64,000 nucleotides of DNA from Polaribacter vadi (GTDB taxonomy: Bacteria; Bacteroidota; Bacteroidia; Flavobacteriales; Flavobacteriaceae), in the NCBI RefSeq assembly GCF_001761365.1, contig NZ_CP017477.1, positions 704,501 to 768,500 on the forward strand, given 5' to 3'. The position numbers and the translations under genes are program-made. Under the pieces are notes generated by a model. The model worked only from the letters and a program-made list of their open reading frames with translations. It made no database searches and had not been told where the DNA came from. Shown here in pieces: positions 26,024 through 34,359 of this stretch (position 1 is its first letter; every line of letters starts with the position of its first letter).

Positions 26024-26749
26024 TTAAATTTTGGGGATTAAATTTTTAAATATAGATAAAACTATATACAATGTAATAATTATTGGAATAGATAAATAGT
26101 TAATTAACAAAATTAACGTTAACGATATTACTAAAAACAAATATATAATCCAGTTTTTTTTAAAAGATGAGTCTTTAAATTTTAAGGAAAATAATGGCAA
26201 TTCTGCATTCATTAAATACGTTAAAACTAAAGTTACCCCAATTAAAAAATAATTATTGCTAATTAAATTCTGAACAAATTCTATCTCAGAATATTCTTGG
26301 ATTAAAGGTAAAGAAATTACAAATAAACACATTGCTGGTGTTGGCAAACCTATAAAAGAGTCTGTTTGTCTCGTATCTAAATTAAATTTTGCGAGTCTAT
26401 AACAAGCTCCTAAAGTTAAAATTAATCCAATAAGTGAAATGTCTAAGATTGAATCTTCAAAAGAATTAGGAGAATCAAATAAATCATATTGTATTAACTT
26501 AAACATTACAATTCCTGGCACAACACCACTTGTAACCATATCTGCTAAAGAATCTAACTGTGTTCCTAAATCTCCAGAAACCTTTAACAAACGTGCTACA
26601 AAACCATCTAAAAAGTCAAATAAAATTCCTATAACAACAAATAAAGCTGCTCCAGTAAAATTACTTTCTACTGCAAAAATGGCAGCAATTGTTCCGCAAA
26701 AAAGGTTTCCAAGCGTTAATAAATTAGGAATATGTTTTTTAATTTTCAT
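26024..26749 (-). CDS. pssA: CDP-diacylglycerol--serine O-phosphatidyltransferase
   Basis: 241 residues with about seven membrane helices. The CDP-alcohol phosphotransferase motif reads LDGFVARLLKVSGDLGTQLD followed by SLAD near 47-70, matching DGxxAR-x8-G-x3-D-x3-D exactly. The N-terminus KKHIPNLLTLGNLFCGT is typical of PssA. It makes phosphatidylserine, the precursor of phosphatidylethanolamine. It is the first gene of a three-gene operon with a histidine kinase and a VOC protein. Confidence 0.95.
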   Translation of the reverse strand: MKIKKHIPNLLTLGNLFCGTIAAIFAVESNFTGAALFVVIGILFDFLDGFVARLLKVSGDLGTQLDSLADMVTSGVVPGIVMFKLIQYDLFDSPNSFEDSILDISLIGLILTLGACYRLAKFNLDTRQTDSFIGLPTPAMCLFVISLPLIQEYSEIEFVQNLISNNYFLIGVTLVLTYLMNAELPLFSLKFKDSSFKKNWIIYLFLVISLTLILLINYLSIPIIITLYIVLSIFKNLIPKI

Positions 26750-26781
26750 GTGGTTTCAATTTTAAAGCTAAAATAAGAAAT

Positions 26782-26789
26782 CAAATTTA
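26782..26789 (-). promoter_or_regulatory. -7 box for the pssA operon
   Basis: CAAATTTA reads TAAATTTG on the minus strand, an exact TAnnTTTG match 32 bp before the pssA start. No -33 TTG is seen at the expected distance. Confidence 0.45.
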
Positions 26790-26844
26790 GCCAGTTTTTA
26801 TTTATTGTTAAAATTTCGTCATATTTGCATAAATAATAAATGTT

Positions 26845-27828
26845 ATGCCTGTTTTTACTTCGGATTTTTTACCAACAATACCTTTTAGAAATGGTCATTT
26901 TAACACTATGTACAGACCTCTTTTTATGAAGGACAAAGCTACCTATAAAAGAGAAAGAATTACAACTTGGGATCATGATTTTATAGATTTAGATTTTTCT
27001 TTTGTAGGTTCAGAAACCTTGGTTTTATTAATTCATGGCTTAGAAGGTAGTTCAGATTCAAAATACATAGCATCCAACACAAATCACTTAAATAAAAAAG
27101 GATTAGATACTGTTTGTTTTAATTTAAGAGGTTGTTCTGGAGAAGATAATTTGCTTTTGACAACGTATCATAGTGGAAAAACGGAGGATGTAGATTTTGT
27201 AGTCCAACATCTTTTAAAAAAATATACTTATAAAAATATTGTAATTGTTGGTTTTAGTTTAGGTGGCAATTTAACGTTGAAATATTTAGGTGAAAAAGGA
27301 GCTAATATTTCGCCTATTATTAAAGGTGGTATTGCAACTTCTGTACCTATTGATATTGCAAGTGCAGAAGTAGAAATGGAAAAACTAAAAAACAAGTTGT
27401 ATATGGAAATGTTTTTTAAAACGATGAAAAATAAAATTTTAGAAAAAGCACATAAGTTTCCTGAATATAAACTAGATAAAGATAAGTTGTTTAAAGCAAC
27501 AAAATTTAAACATTTAGAATACTTATATAGTGTGCCAGTTTTTGGTTTTGAAAGTCCAGAAGATTATTGGAAAAAAGCAAGTTCTAAGCCTTATTTATCT
27601 AAAATTAAAAAACCTACTTTATTAATTAATGCAAAAGATGATACATTTTTATCAAGAGAATGTTTTCCTTTTGATGAAGCAGAAAACTCCGAGTTTTTCT
27701 TTTTCGAAGAAACAAAATTTGGAGGTCATGTTGGTTTTATGACGTCTTTTAAACCGAATGAAAATAGATGGTTAGAACACAGAATATCACGTTTTATCAA
27801 AGAAAATATTCAGATTGATACTTTGTAA
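26845..27828 (+). CDS. Alpha/beta hydrolase, YheT type
   Basis: 327 residues. The start FRNGHFNTMYRPLFMK is characteristic of the YheT/ABHD1-3 group. The oxyanion strand is LLIHGLEGSSDSKY near 60, the nucleophile elbow VGFSLGGNLTLKYLGE near 134 has an intact Ser, an acid lies in LLINAKDDTFLS, and the His is in KFGGHVGFM. This copy is fully catalytic, unlike the pair at 8733-10507. The family hydrolyses esters or lipids; the natural substrate is unknown. Confidence 0.9.
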   Translation: MPVFTSDFLPTIPFRNGHFNTMYRPLFMKDKATYKRERITTWDHDFIDLDFSFVGSETLVLLIHGLEGSSDSKYIASNTNHLNKKGLDTVCFNLRGCSGEDNLLLTTYHSGKTEDVDFVVQHLLKKYTYKNIVIVGFSLGGNLTLKYLGEKGANISPIIKGGIATSVPIDIASAEVEMEKLKNKLYMEMFFKTMKNKILEKAHKFPEYKLDKDKLFKATKFKHLEYLYSVPVFGFESPEDYWKKASSKPYLSKIKKPTLLINAKDDTFLSRECFPFDEAENSEFFFFEETKFGGHVGFMTSFKPNENRWLEHRISRFIKENIQIDTL

Positions 27829-27899
27829 ACAATATCCAAAGAAAACGACAGTTATTTTAGTAGGTTTTAAGATATTTGTATTGATAAATTTAGCGACTA

Positions 27900-28970
27900 T
27901 TGAAATATAAAATTTTACTTTTTTTATTCATTTTTCCATTCTTTTTAAATGCACAAGCGTTTAGAAATTATTCCAATGAATTTTTAAATATTGGGGTTGA
28001 TGCTGCTGCTTTAGGAAGAAGTAAAGCTGTTGTTGCAACTACGAATAATGTTAATTCAACTTACTGGAATCCAGCAGGTTTAGTTGGTATAGAAGATTAT
28101 CAAGGATCTTTAATGTACGCCTCTTATTTTGCAGGTATTGCCAATTATAATCATGCTGCTTTTGCAATGCCAATTGATGCTGAAAGTGCTTTAGGAATCT
28201 CTGTAATTCGTTTTGGGGTAGATGATATTTTAAACACTACAGAATTAATTGACAGTGATGGAAATATCGATTTTAATAGAATAAGTCTTTTTTCTGCTGC
28301 AGATTACGCTTTTAATGTTGCGTATGCTCGAAATTTAATTTTTAAAGATGTTAAATTTGGGGTAAATGCAAAAATTGTAAGAAGAATTATTGGGCAATTT
28401 GCCTCTTCTTGGGGTTTTGGTTTTGATGCAGGTATTCAGTTTGAAAGAAATAATTGGAAATTTGGATTGATGGCTAGAGATATTACTACAACTTTTAATA
28501 GTTGGGCAATTAACGAAGAGGAATTTGAGAAAATTAGAGATGCAATTCCTGGACAAAATCAAGAATTGCCAGAAACTACAGAAATTACAAAGCCAAAATT
28601 ACAATTAGGAGTTGCCAAAGATTTTAGAGTTGGACGTTATTTTAACTTACAAACAGAAGTAAATTTGAACATTCGTTTTGAACAATCTAATGATATTTTT
28701 TCATCTGAATTTGCAAGTATAGATCCTGCTGTTGGTTTCGAATTAGATTATGATAAATTGGTTTATTTGCGTTTAGGAGTTGGTAATTTTCAATACATCA
28801 CAGAATTTGACAATGGAAAAGCCCTTTCTGTACAACCCAATTTTGGAGTTGGTTTTAATTATAGAGGCATTCAAATAGATTATGCTTTAACCAATATTGG
28901 TAGTGTTGGCAATGCTTTATTCTCAAATATTTTTTCAATTACATTCGATTATAGTTTTTTTAGACCTTAA
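27900..28970 (+). CDS. PorV/PorQ-family outer-membrane beta-barrel protein
   Basis: 356 residues from a TTG start at 27900, which gives a clean signal peptide (MKYKILLFLFIFPFFLNAQA). An upstream ATG is not available. The start of the mature chain, NEFLNIGVDAAALGRSKAVV followed by NSTYWNPAGL, is the hallmark of the PorV/PorQ (UPF0164) family. The rest is alternating beta strands ending in an aromatic residue pair (FDYSFFRP). Family members serve type IX secretion or act as generic outer-membrane barrels. Which role applies here cannot be told. The DUF4105 gene follows after 5 bp. Confidence 0.85.
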   Translation: MKYKILLFLFIFPFFLNAQAFRNYSNEFLNIGVDAAALGRSKAVVATTNNVNSTYWNPAGLVGIEDYQGSLMYASYFAGIANYNHAAFAMPIDAESALGISVIRFGVDDILNTTELIDSDGNIDFNRISLFSAADYAFNVAYARNLIFKDVKFGVNAKIVRRIIGQFASSWGFGFDAGIQFERNNWKFGLMARDITTTFNSWAINEEEFEKIRDAIPGQNQELPETTEITKPKLQLGVAKDFRVGRYFNLQTEVNLNIRFEQSNDIFSSEFASIDPAVGFELDYDKLVYLRLGVGNFQYITEFDNGKALSVQPNFGVGFNYRGIQIDYALTNIGSVGNALFSNIFSITFDYSFFRP

Positions 28971-28975
28971 CCAAA

Positions 28976-30151
28976 ATGCAAATAAAACACCTATTTTTCC
29001 TCTTTTTTTTAGGGTTGATAAAACCCGTTCATGCACAAGTTCAACTTTCTGTTTACTCAGAAGTTAGTATTGTAACTGCTGGTCCAGGAACAGAATTATA
29101 TGAAGCTTTTGGACATTCAGCCATTAGAATTAAAGATCCAGTTTTACAATTAGATTTGATTTATAATTATGGAATGTTCGATTTTGATCAACCAAATTTT
29201 TACTCAAATTTTACAAAAGGTAAATTACTCTACAAATTAGCTAGGTATGATTTTAAGTATTTTTTAGCGAGCAACAAAAGAGACAAACGTTGGGTAAAAC
29301 AGCAAGTATTAAACTTAGATCAACAACAAAAACAAGCTTATTTTATCTATTTAGAAAAAAATGCATTGTCTGAAAATGCCACTTATTTTTATGATCCTTA
29401 TTTTAATAATTGTGCCACTAAATTAAGAGATATTACTGCAGAAATTTTAGGAAATAAAGTTGATTTTAAAGCTGGTAATGTAGAAGAAAATAAATCTTTT
29501 AGGCAATTAATGAACAAAGAAATCCCTTGGAATACTTGGGGGAGTTTTGGAATTAATTTGGCTTTAGGTAGTAAATTAGATACAAAAAGAGAATTTAAAA
29601 ACTACATGTATTTACCTGATTATGTGCATACTATTTTTAAAAACAGTATCGTTACAATCAGAAATCAACCTGAAAATTTAGTAAAAAGAGAAGATATTTT
29701 ATTAGATTTTAAAGAATTAGAGCAAGAAATACCAATATTTAATCCGTTTTTAGTTTTTAGTGTTATCTCTTTATTTGGACTTTTTATAACCTACAAAGAT
29801 TTCAAGAATAAAAAGAGAACAAAATGGCTCGATTTCACGTTACTTTTTAGCACTGGAATTCTAGGTGTTTTAATAGTTTTTCTTTGGTTTTTCACAAACC
29901 ACTCTACAACTCCAAACAACTATAATTTTTTATGGGCATTTGCTCCCAATTTACTGATTGCGTTTTTAGTTTTGAAAAATCAACCTAAAAAATGGTTGCA
30001 TTTTTACTTTAAATTTTTGCTGATATTATTGATTCTAATACCAGTTTTATGGATTTTAGAAATTCAATTATTTCCAACATCCATAATTTCTTTGTTGATT
30101 TTATTATGTGTTCGATATTTGTTTTTATCAATAAATTTAAAAACAATGTAA
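28976..30151 (+). CDS. DUF4105 membrane protein (Lnb-like N-terminal domain)
   Basis: 391 residues. A signal peptide ends at VHAQVQ. The DUF4105 domain has VSIVTAGPGTELYEAFGHSA followed by IRIKDP (His in FGHSA), YNYGMFDFDQPNFY near 62-75, and YFDPYFNNCATKLRD-like YFYDPYFNNCATKLRD with a conserved Cys near 147. It is therefore a papain/NlpC-like, possibly hydrolytic, periplasmic domain. About four membrane helices follow in the C-terminal third. It is co-transcribed with the PorV/PorQ-like gene. Confidence 0.88.
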   Translation: MQIKHLFFLFFLGLIKPVHAQVQLSVYSEVSIVTAGPGTELYEAFGHSAIRIKDPVLQLDLIYNYGMFDFDQPNFYSNFTKGKLLYKLARYDFKYFLASNKRDKRWVKQQVLNLDQQQKQAYFIYLEKNALSENATYFYDPYFNNCATKLRDITAEILGNKVDFKAGNVEENKSFRQLMNKEIPWNTWGSFGINLALGSKLDTKREFKNYMYLPDYVHTIFKNSIVTIRNQPENLVKREDILLDFKELEQEIPIFNPFLVFSVISLFGLFITYKDFKNKKRTKWLDFTLLFSTGILGVLIVFLWFFTNHSTTPNNYNFLWAFAPNLLIAFLVLKNQPKKWLHFYFKFLLILLILIPVLWILEIQLFPTSIISLLILLCVRYLFLSINLKTM

Positions 30152-30161
30152 TTTCTAAGTA

Positions 30162-30644
30162 ATGGAAAACACAAATTTTAATCTTAAAGAAGTAGAAATT
30201 ATTTCTTTTGACAAAAAATACAAAAAAGACTTTTACGACCTAAATGTTGCTTGGTTAGAAAAATACTTTTATGTAGAACCTTATGACGAAATGGTTTTAA
30301 GCAATCCAGAAGAATACATTTTAAATACTGGTGGATTTATATTTATGGCAAAATATAAACATGAAATTGTTGGCGTTGTTGCACTCATCAACCAAAAAAC
30401 ATTTTTTGAATTGAGCAAAATGGCTGTTTCACCAAAATATCAAGGTCTAAAAATTGGACGAAAATTAATGGTTTTTTGTATAGCCTTTGCAAAAAAACAA
30501 GCATGGAAAAGTATTACTTTATATTCTCACAGATCTTTAGTTCCTGCCATAAATCTATATCAAAAAATAGGCTTTAAAGAAATTCCTGTGGAAAAAAATA
30601 TGCATTATAAAAGAGCAAATATTAAAATGATTTTGGAGTTTTAA
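30162..30644 (+). CDS. GNAT-family N-acetyltransferase
   Basis: 160 residues. The acetyl-CoA loop lies in SKMAVSPKYQGLKIGRKLMV near 86-105 (Q/RxxGxG/A pattern, here QGLKIG). The C-terminal strand is ITLYSHRSLVPAINLYQKIGF (Y-x-x-x-GF). The substrate is unknown. It starts 10 bp after the DUF4105 gene and is the last gene of that cluster. Confidence 0.9.
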   Translation: MENTNFNLKEVEIISFDKKYKKDFYDLNVAWLEKYFYVEPYDEMVLSNPEEYILNTGGFIFMAKYKHEIVGVVALINQKTFFELSKMAVSPKYQGLKIGRKLMVFCIAFAKKQAWKSITLYSHRSLVPAINLYQKIGFKEIPVEKNMHYKRANIKMILEF

Positions 30645-30663
30645 TAATTTATTGTTTTAGTAA

Positions 30664-30697
30664 AATTTTATCTATGCTCCTATTCATAGATAAAATT
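30664..30697. repeat. 13-bp stem hairpin after the GNAT gene
   Basis: AATTTTATCTATG and CATAGATAAAATT are perfect complements around an 8-nt loop, 19 bp past the GNAT stop. No T tract follows. The half-site ATTTTATCTAT is the same as in the 34-bp palindrome at 55278-55311. Confidence 0.6.
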
Positions 30698-30888
30698 AGT
30701 ATTCTTATATATTCGTTGTTTTCGTTATATAATCAGAACATTATAAAAATATTTAGTATTTTTTAAAAAAAATACTTGTATTTAATTCTAGATCAAATAT
30801 TTAGGAGTTAAAAGCTTTAAAAAACAAACTTCAATTGGATTTTATCTTTGTTGATGATTTAAAAACATAATCCATGAAAATTATATAA

Positions 30889-31021
30889 GGAACCCAATCT
30901 ACTCCAACTTGTTTTGTAATAAATAAAAAGGAAATTTACAAAAACACACACCTCATTCACATCTAATGCAAAATTTTATGGATTCGCTTATTCAGAAACT
31001 GAATTAGAAAATTACTGGTGA
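30889..31021 (+). pseudogene. Possible decayed gene fragment (thioredoxin/TlpA-like?)
   Basis: In the 567-bp gap 30645-31211, one frame reads GTQSTPTCFVINKKEIYK from 30889, resembling the cis-Pro turn of thioredoxin-fold proteins. A second frame, after a shift near 30940, reads THTSFTSNAKFYGFAYSETE followed by LENYW and a TGA at 31019-31021. Both look coding but neither is an ORF of useful length. The family call is weak. Apart from the hairpin at 30664, I see nothing else in this gap. Confidence 0.3.
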
Positions 31022-31211
31022 TAAAAAAATAATTATGAAATCATAACAGAAATTTAAAAAATAAAAGTATAAAATTTTCATTATTTCTAAACGATTGTTT
31101 AGATTTGTTTTTCAATTAGAAATAATGCTAAAATATTGGAAAGTTTGTTCGTGATTTAGAGGGTAAACTTCCATCAACAACAATATTAAATCAAAAAAAA
31201 AAAATAATCGA

Positions 31212-32054
31212 ATGAAGTATTCAAAATTAGTAGCTTTAATTTTCTTCAGTGCACTCTTTACTGCTTGTGGAAATAATGAAATTAAAAAGAAAGAATCAAA
31301 CAAAAAAACAGCAAAGACTCAAAAAGTTAAACCAATTGCATTTCAAAATAAAGGACATGAATTAATCTATAAAATGAGTCAAGAAACTGGAAGTTATCAA
31401 GATTTACTCAAATTAAAAGACGTTGTTTTTAAATATACATATCGAACTCCAGATCTAAAAGAAGACATCTCTATTGAATCTTATATTTTTAATGGAGAAC
31501 TTTCTCATGGTAACTATTCGAAGCACGAAAGAACATTACCTGATTTAAAAGGAAAAATGCAACAAGCATATAATGGAACAGGTTTTTGGATAACATTAGA
31601 TGGACAAGAAGTAAACACTAATAACGCTATTGAAAGTGCAACATTTACTCGTAAAACAAATTTTTATTGGTTTGCTATGATGCAAAAATTATTAGATCCT
31701 AATATCAATTACGAATACTTAGGTCAGAATAATTTAGAAGATAAATTGTATGATGTTGTAAAAATAACTTTTAAAACACAAAATGACGAAGCTTCAGATA
31801 TTTATCAGGTTTATATTAACTCAAAGACTCATTTAATTGATCAATTTTTGTTTACTGTGGTTTCTAAAAATGTAACAGATCCAATTTTAATGCGTGTTAC
31901 CTATAAAAATGTGCAAGGTATTTTAATTCCTACGTATCGCAAATACACAAAATCAAATTGGAATGCAAATGTAATTAATGATGTTTGGGTGGAAGAAATT
32001 AGTGAAGACATTAAATTTAATCAAAATTTAAAGATCGCTTTATTTAACAATTAA
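31212..32054 (+). CDS. Lipoprotein, probable DUF6503-like
   Basis: 280 residues. MKYSKLVALIFFSALFTAC is a lipoprotein signal with Cys19, followed by a Lys-rich linker (KKKESNKKTAKTQKVK). The rest is predicted beta-rich, with a motif IYQVYINSKTHLIDQFLFTV near 197-216 that resembles flavobacterial DUF6503 and LolA-like lipid-binding folds. It is probably anchored in the outer or inner membrane facing the periplasm. The function is unknown. It is transcribed alone. Confidence 0.75.
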   Translation: MKYSKLVALIFFSALFTACGNNEIKKKESNKKTAKTQKVKPIAFQNKGHELIYKMSQETGSYQDLLKLKDVVFKYTYRTPDLKEDISIESYIFNGELSHGNYSKHERTLPDLKGKMQQAYNGTGFWITLDGQEVNTNNAIESATFTRKTNFYWFAMMQKLLDPNINYEYLGQNNLEDKLYDVVKITFKTQNDEASDIYQVYINSKTHLIDQFLFTVVSKNVTDPILMRVTYKNVQGILIPTYRKYTKSNWNANVINDVWVEEISEDIKFNQNLKIALFNN

Positions 32055-32189
32055 TAATATATAGTACAATTAGCGTAGATAATAACACAGACATAGAACA
32101 CTTAATGAAACTTTATTTTGACAATAATAGTCAATGGAAAAAATTTTGACTTAAGACCTGAATTACCGCTAATTATCTATATATAAAAA

Positions 32190-32346
32190 ACCTGCTATAT
32201 TTCTATAACAGGCTCCTAATCAAACTAAAATCAACCAAATTTAAGCTCAAACTATTTTATAGGGGTTTTAAGATTTTTAAAAAGCACCTATTACTTTTAT
32301 AGAAACAGGCACTTTTTTTCTAACTAAAACTAACCAAACAATTTTT
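32190..32346. repeat. Imperfect direct repeat of a hairpin-plus-tail module (two copies)
   Basis: The first copy (about 32190-32243) has CCTGCTATATTTCTATAACA, GGCTCCTAAT, then CAAACTAAAATCAACCAAAT. The second (about 32285-32346) has CACCTATTACTTTTATAGAA, ACAGGCACTT, then CTAACTAAAACTAACCAAAC. The first half of each can fold. The tails resemble the A/C-rich leaders seen before many flavobacterial envelope genes. They lie in the 567-bp gap before the ion channel. Confidence 0.45.
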
Positions 32347-32376
32347 TCTGTTCTCAAAAACTGTCTTACTTATGTT

Positions 32377-32439
32377 AATATTGGGGGATATTAATTTAAT
32401 ACGGGGGAATATTAAATTAATACTGGGGGATATTAATCT
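32377..32439. promoter_or_regulatory. Array of three 21-bp dyads with GGGGG centres (candidate operator)
   Basis: Three consecutive units (32377-32397, 32398-32418, 32419-32439) share the period of exactly 21 bp. Each centre is a G5 run flanked by complementary arms: TTAATAT/ATATTAA, TTTAATA/TATTAAA and ATTAATA/TATTAAT. The bases between arms vary but the arms stay complementary. A 21-bp period puts all sites on one DNA face. The array is about 145 bp upstream of the -7 box of the ion channel gene, suggesting cooperative regulator binding. Confidence 0.65.
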
Positions 32440-32584
32440 TAAGTTTCTTGTTAAATTGAATCTCATTATTACTTACGAGTTTTATTGAAGTACGGTTTTA
32501 ATTTTTTATTTTTTTTTTAATATTTTATTAAAACCCTTATAAACACATATAAAAACGCTCTAAAAATAATTCACTATATCATTA

Positions 32585-32592
32585 TATATTTG
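32585..32592 (+). promoter_or_regulatory. -7 box for the ion channel gene
   Basis: TATATTTG matches TAnnTTTG exactly, 29 bp before the TTG start. No TTG is seen at -33, so activation by a bound regulator would make sense. Confidence 0.5.
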
Positions 32593-32621
32593 TAATATTG
32601 TGATAGAAACTATACATACGA

Positions 32622-33449
32622 TTGGAAAAAAAAGCTAATAAAACATCTTGGAGAGAAAAAATTCATGAAATAATTTATGAAGCAGATACACCAGAAGGTA
32701 AACTTTTTGATGTTATTCTGTTGATTACTATTATTGCCAGTATTTTATTGGTAATGTTAGAAAGTGTAGAAAGTATTGATTTTAAATATCATGACTATTT
32801 AAACATAGGAGAATGGATTATTACCATCTTTTTTTCAATAGAATATATTTTGAGAATTATTTCGATTAAAAAACCCTTAAAATATGTTTTCAGTTTTTAT
32901 GGTATTATAGATTTATTATCTACAATACCTATGTATTTAACCTTTATATTAGTGGGTTCTCACAGTTTAGTCGCTTTAAGAGCTTTACGTTTGTTACGTG
33001 TTTTTAGAATTTTAAAACTAGCAAGATATACTGGAGCATCAGAAAAACTTACTTTAGCTATGAGAGCTAGTAAAGCTAAAATATCTGTATTTCTTTTCTT
33101 TATAGTAATCGTTTGTATTATTCTTGGCACAGTGATGTACATGGTTGAGGGTCAAGAAAATGGTTTTACAAACATTCCAAAAAGTATTTATTGGGCAATT
33201 GTAACTTTAACAACAGTAGGTTTTGGAGATATTGCACCACAAACACCTTTAGGTCAATTAATTGCTAGTGTTATTATGATTTTAGGATACGCAGTTATTG
33301 CCATTCCAACAGGTATTGTAAGTTCTGAGTTAACAAAATCTACGTTAAACGAAGACGTAAACACACAGTCTTGCCCAAATTGTTTAAAAGAAAAACACAA
33401 GGATAATGCTATTTATTGTTACAATTGTGGAAGCGTATTAAATCCATAA
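32622..33449 (+). CDS. Voltage-gated K+-type ion channel with C-terminal zinc ribbon
   Basis: 275 residues from a TTG start. Six membrane helices are present, including an S4-like voltage sensor at 117-135 (VALRALRLLRVFRILKLAR, Arg every third residue) and the pore helix with the selectivity filter TTVGFGD (197-203). After S6 (about 215-235) there is no RCK or cyclic-nucleotide domain. Instead, a four-Cys zinc ribbon occupies 251-269 (CPNC...CYNCG). It should conduct K+ in the inner membrane. Zinc or redox gating through the ribbon is only a guess. miaA follows after 6 bp. Confidence 0.92.
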   Translation: MEKKANKTSWREKIHEIIYEADTPEGKLFDVILLITIIASILLVMLESVESIDFKYHDYLNIGEWIITIFFSIEYILRIISIKKPLKYVFSFYGIIDLLSTIPMYLTFILVGSHSLVALRALRLLRVFRILKLARYTGASEKLTLAMRASKAKISVFLFFIVIVCIILGTVMYMVEGQENGFTNIPKSIYWAIVTLTTVGFGDIAPQTPLGQLIASVIMILGYAVIAIPTGIVSSELTKSTLNEDVNTQSCPNCLKEKHKDNAIYCYNCGSVLNP

Positions 33450-33455
33450 TTTAGT

Positions 33456-34358
33456 ATGAAAAATACCTTAATAACCATTGTTGGCCCTACTGCAATTGGT
33501 AAAACTGCTTTAAGTATAGAATTAGCGAATCATTTTAAAAGTGATATAATTTCTTGCGATTCAAGACAATTTTTTAAAGAAATGACAATTGGAACCGCTG
33601 TTCCTTCTGCAGATGAGTTAAGTGCTGCAAAACATCATTTTATTCAAAATAGAAGTATTTTTGATGCTTATAATGTTGGTGAATTTGAAAGAGATGCTTT
33701 AGCAAAACTAGAGGACTTGTTTTTAAAAAACCCAATACAAATTATGGTTGGTGGTAGTGGTTTATATGTGGATGCTGTTTTACAGGGTTTGGATTATTTT
33801 CCTGAAGTTGATCCAAAAATTAGAGAGGATTTAACCAAAGAACTCGAAGAAAAAGGCATTGAAAGTTTACAAAAAAAATTGCAAAAACTAGATATAGAAA
33901 CCTACAATACAATTGCTTTAGAGAATCCTCATAGAATAATGAGAGCCTTAGAAATTTGTATTGGTTCAGGAAAAACATATTCCGAATTCAGAAACAAACC
34001 AAAAGAACCTAGAAATTTTAATGTTATAAAAGTTGGTTTAACTGCAGATAGAGAAATTATTTATGACAGGATAAACCAACGAGTAGATGTAATGATTGAA
34101 AATGGTTTGGTTGAAGAAGCACAAAAACTACATCAACATAAAAAAATAAATGCCTTACAAACTGTAGGTTATAGAGAATTATTTTCTTTTTTTGAGGAGG
34201 ATTTTACAAAAGAATTTGCCATTGGTGAAATCAAAAAAAATACAAGACGTTTTGCAAAAAGACAGATTACTTGGTTTAAAAGAGATGAAAAAACATTGTG
34301 GTTCGATTATAAATCGGATATAGAAAAAATTATTAATGAAGTTGAAAATAGTATATAA
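33456..34358 (+). CDS. miaA: tRNA dimethylallyltransferase MiaA
   Basis: 300 residues, normal for MiaA. Walker A is GPTAIGKTALSIELA near 9-23, followed by DSRQFFKEMTIGTAVPS, the MVGGSGLYVDAVLQGLD motif near 95-111, and ALQTVGYREL near 230. It prenylates A37 of tRNAs reading UNN codons. miaE at 42671 encodes a later step on the same base. It lies 6 bp after the ion channel gene and 1 bp before the DUF2254 gene, so three genes appear to share a transcript. Confidence 0.96.
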   Translation: MKNTLITIVGPTAIGKTALSIELANHFKSDIISCDSRQFFKEMTIGTAVPSADELSAAKHHFIQNRSIFDAYNVGEFERDALAKLEDLFLKNPIQIMVGGSGLYVDAVLQGLDYFPEVDPKIREDLTKELEEKGIESLQKKLQKLDIETYNTIALENPHRIMRALEICIGSGKTYSEFRNKPKEPRNFNVIKVGLTADREIIYDRINQRVDVMIENGLVEEAQKLHQHKKINALQTVGYRELFSFFEEDFTKEFAIGEIKKNTRRFAKRQITWFKRDEKTLWFDYKSDIEKIINEVENSI

Positions 34359-34359
34359 A

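Noticed and set aside
32377..32439. G-quadruplex from the GGGGG runs
   Set aside because: Only three G runs are present and they are 16 nt apart, too few and too far for a stable quadruplex. The dyad symmetry explains the pattern better.
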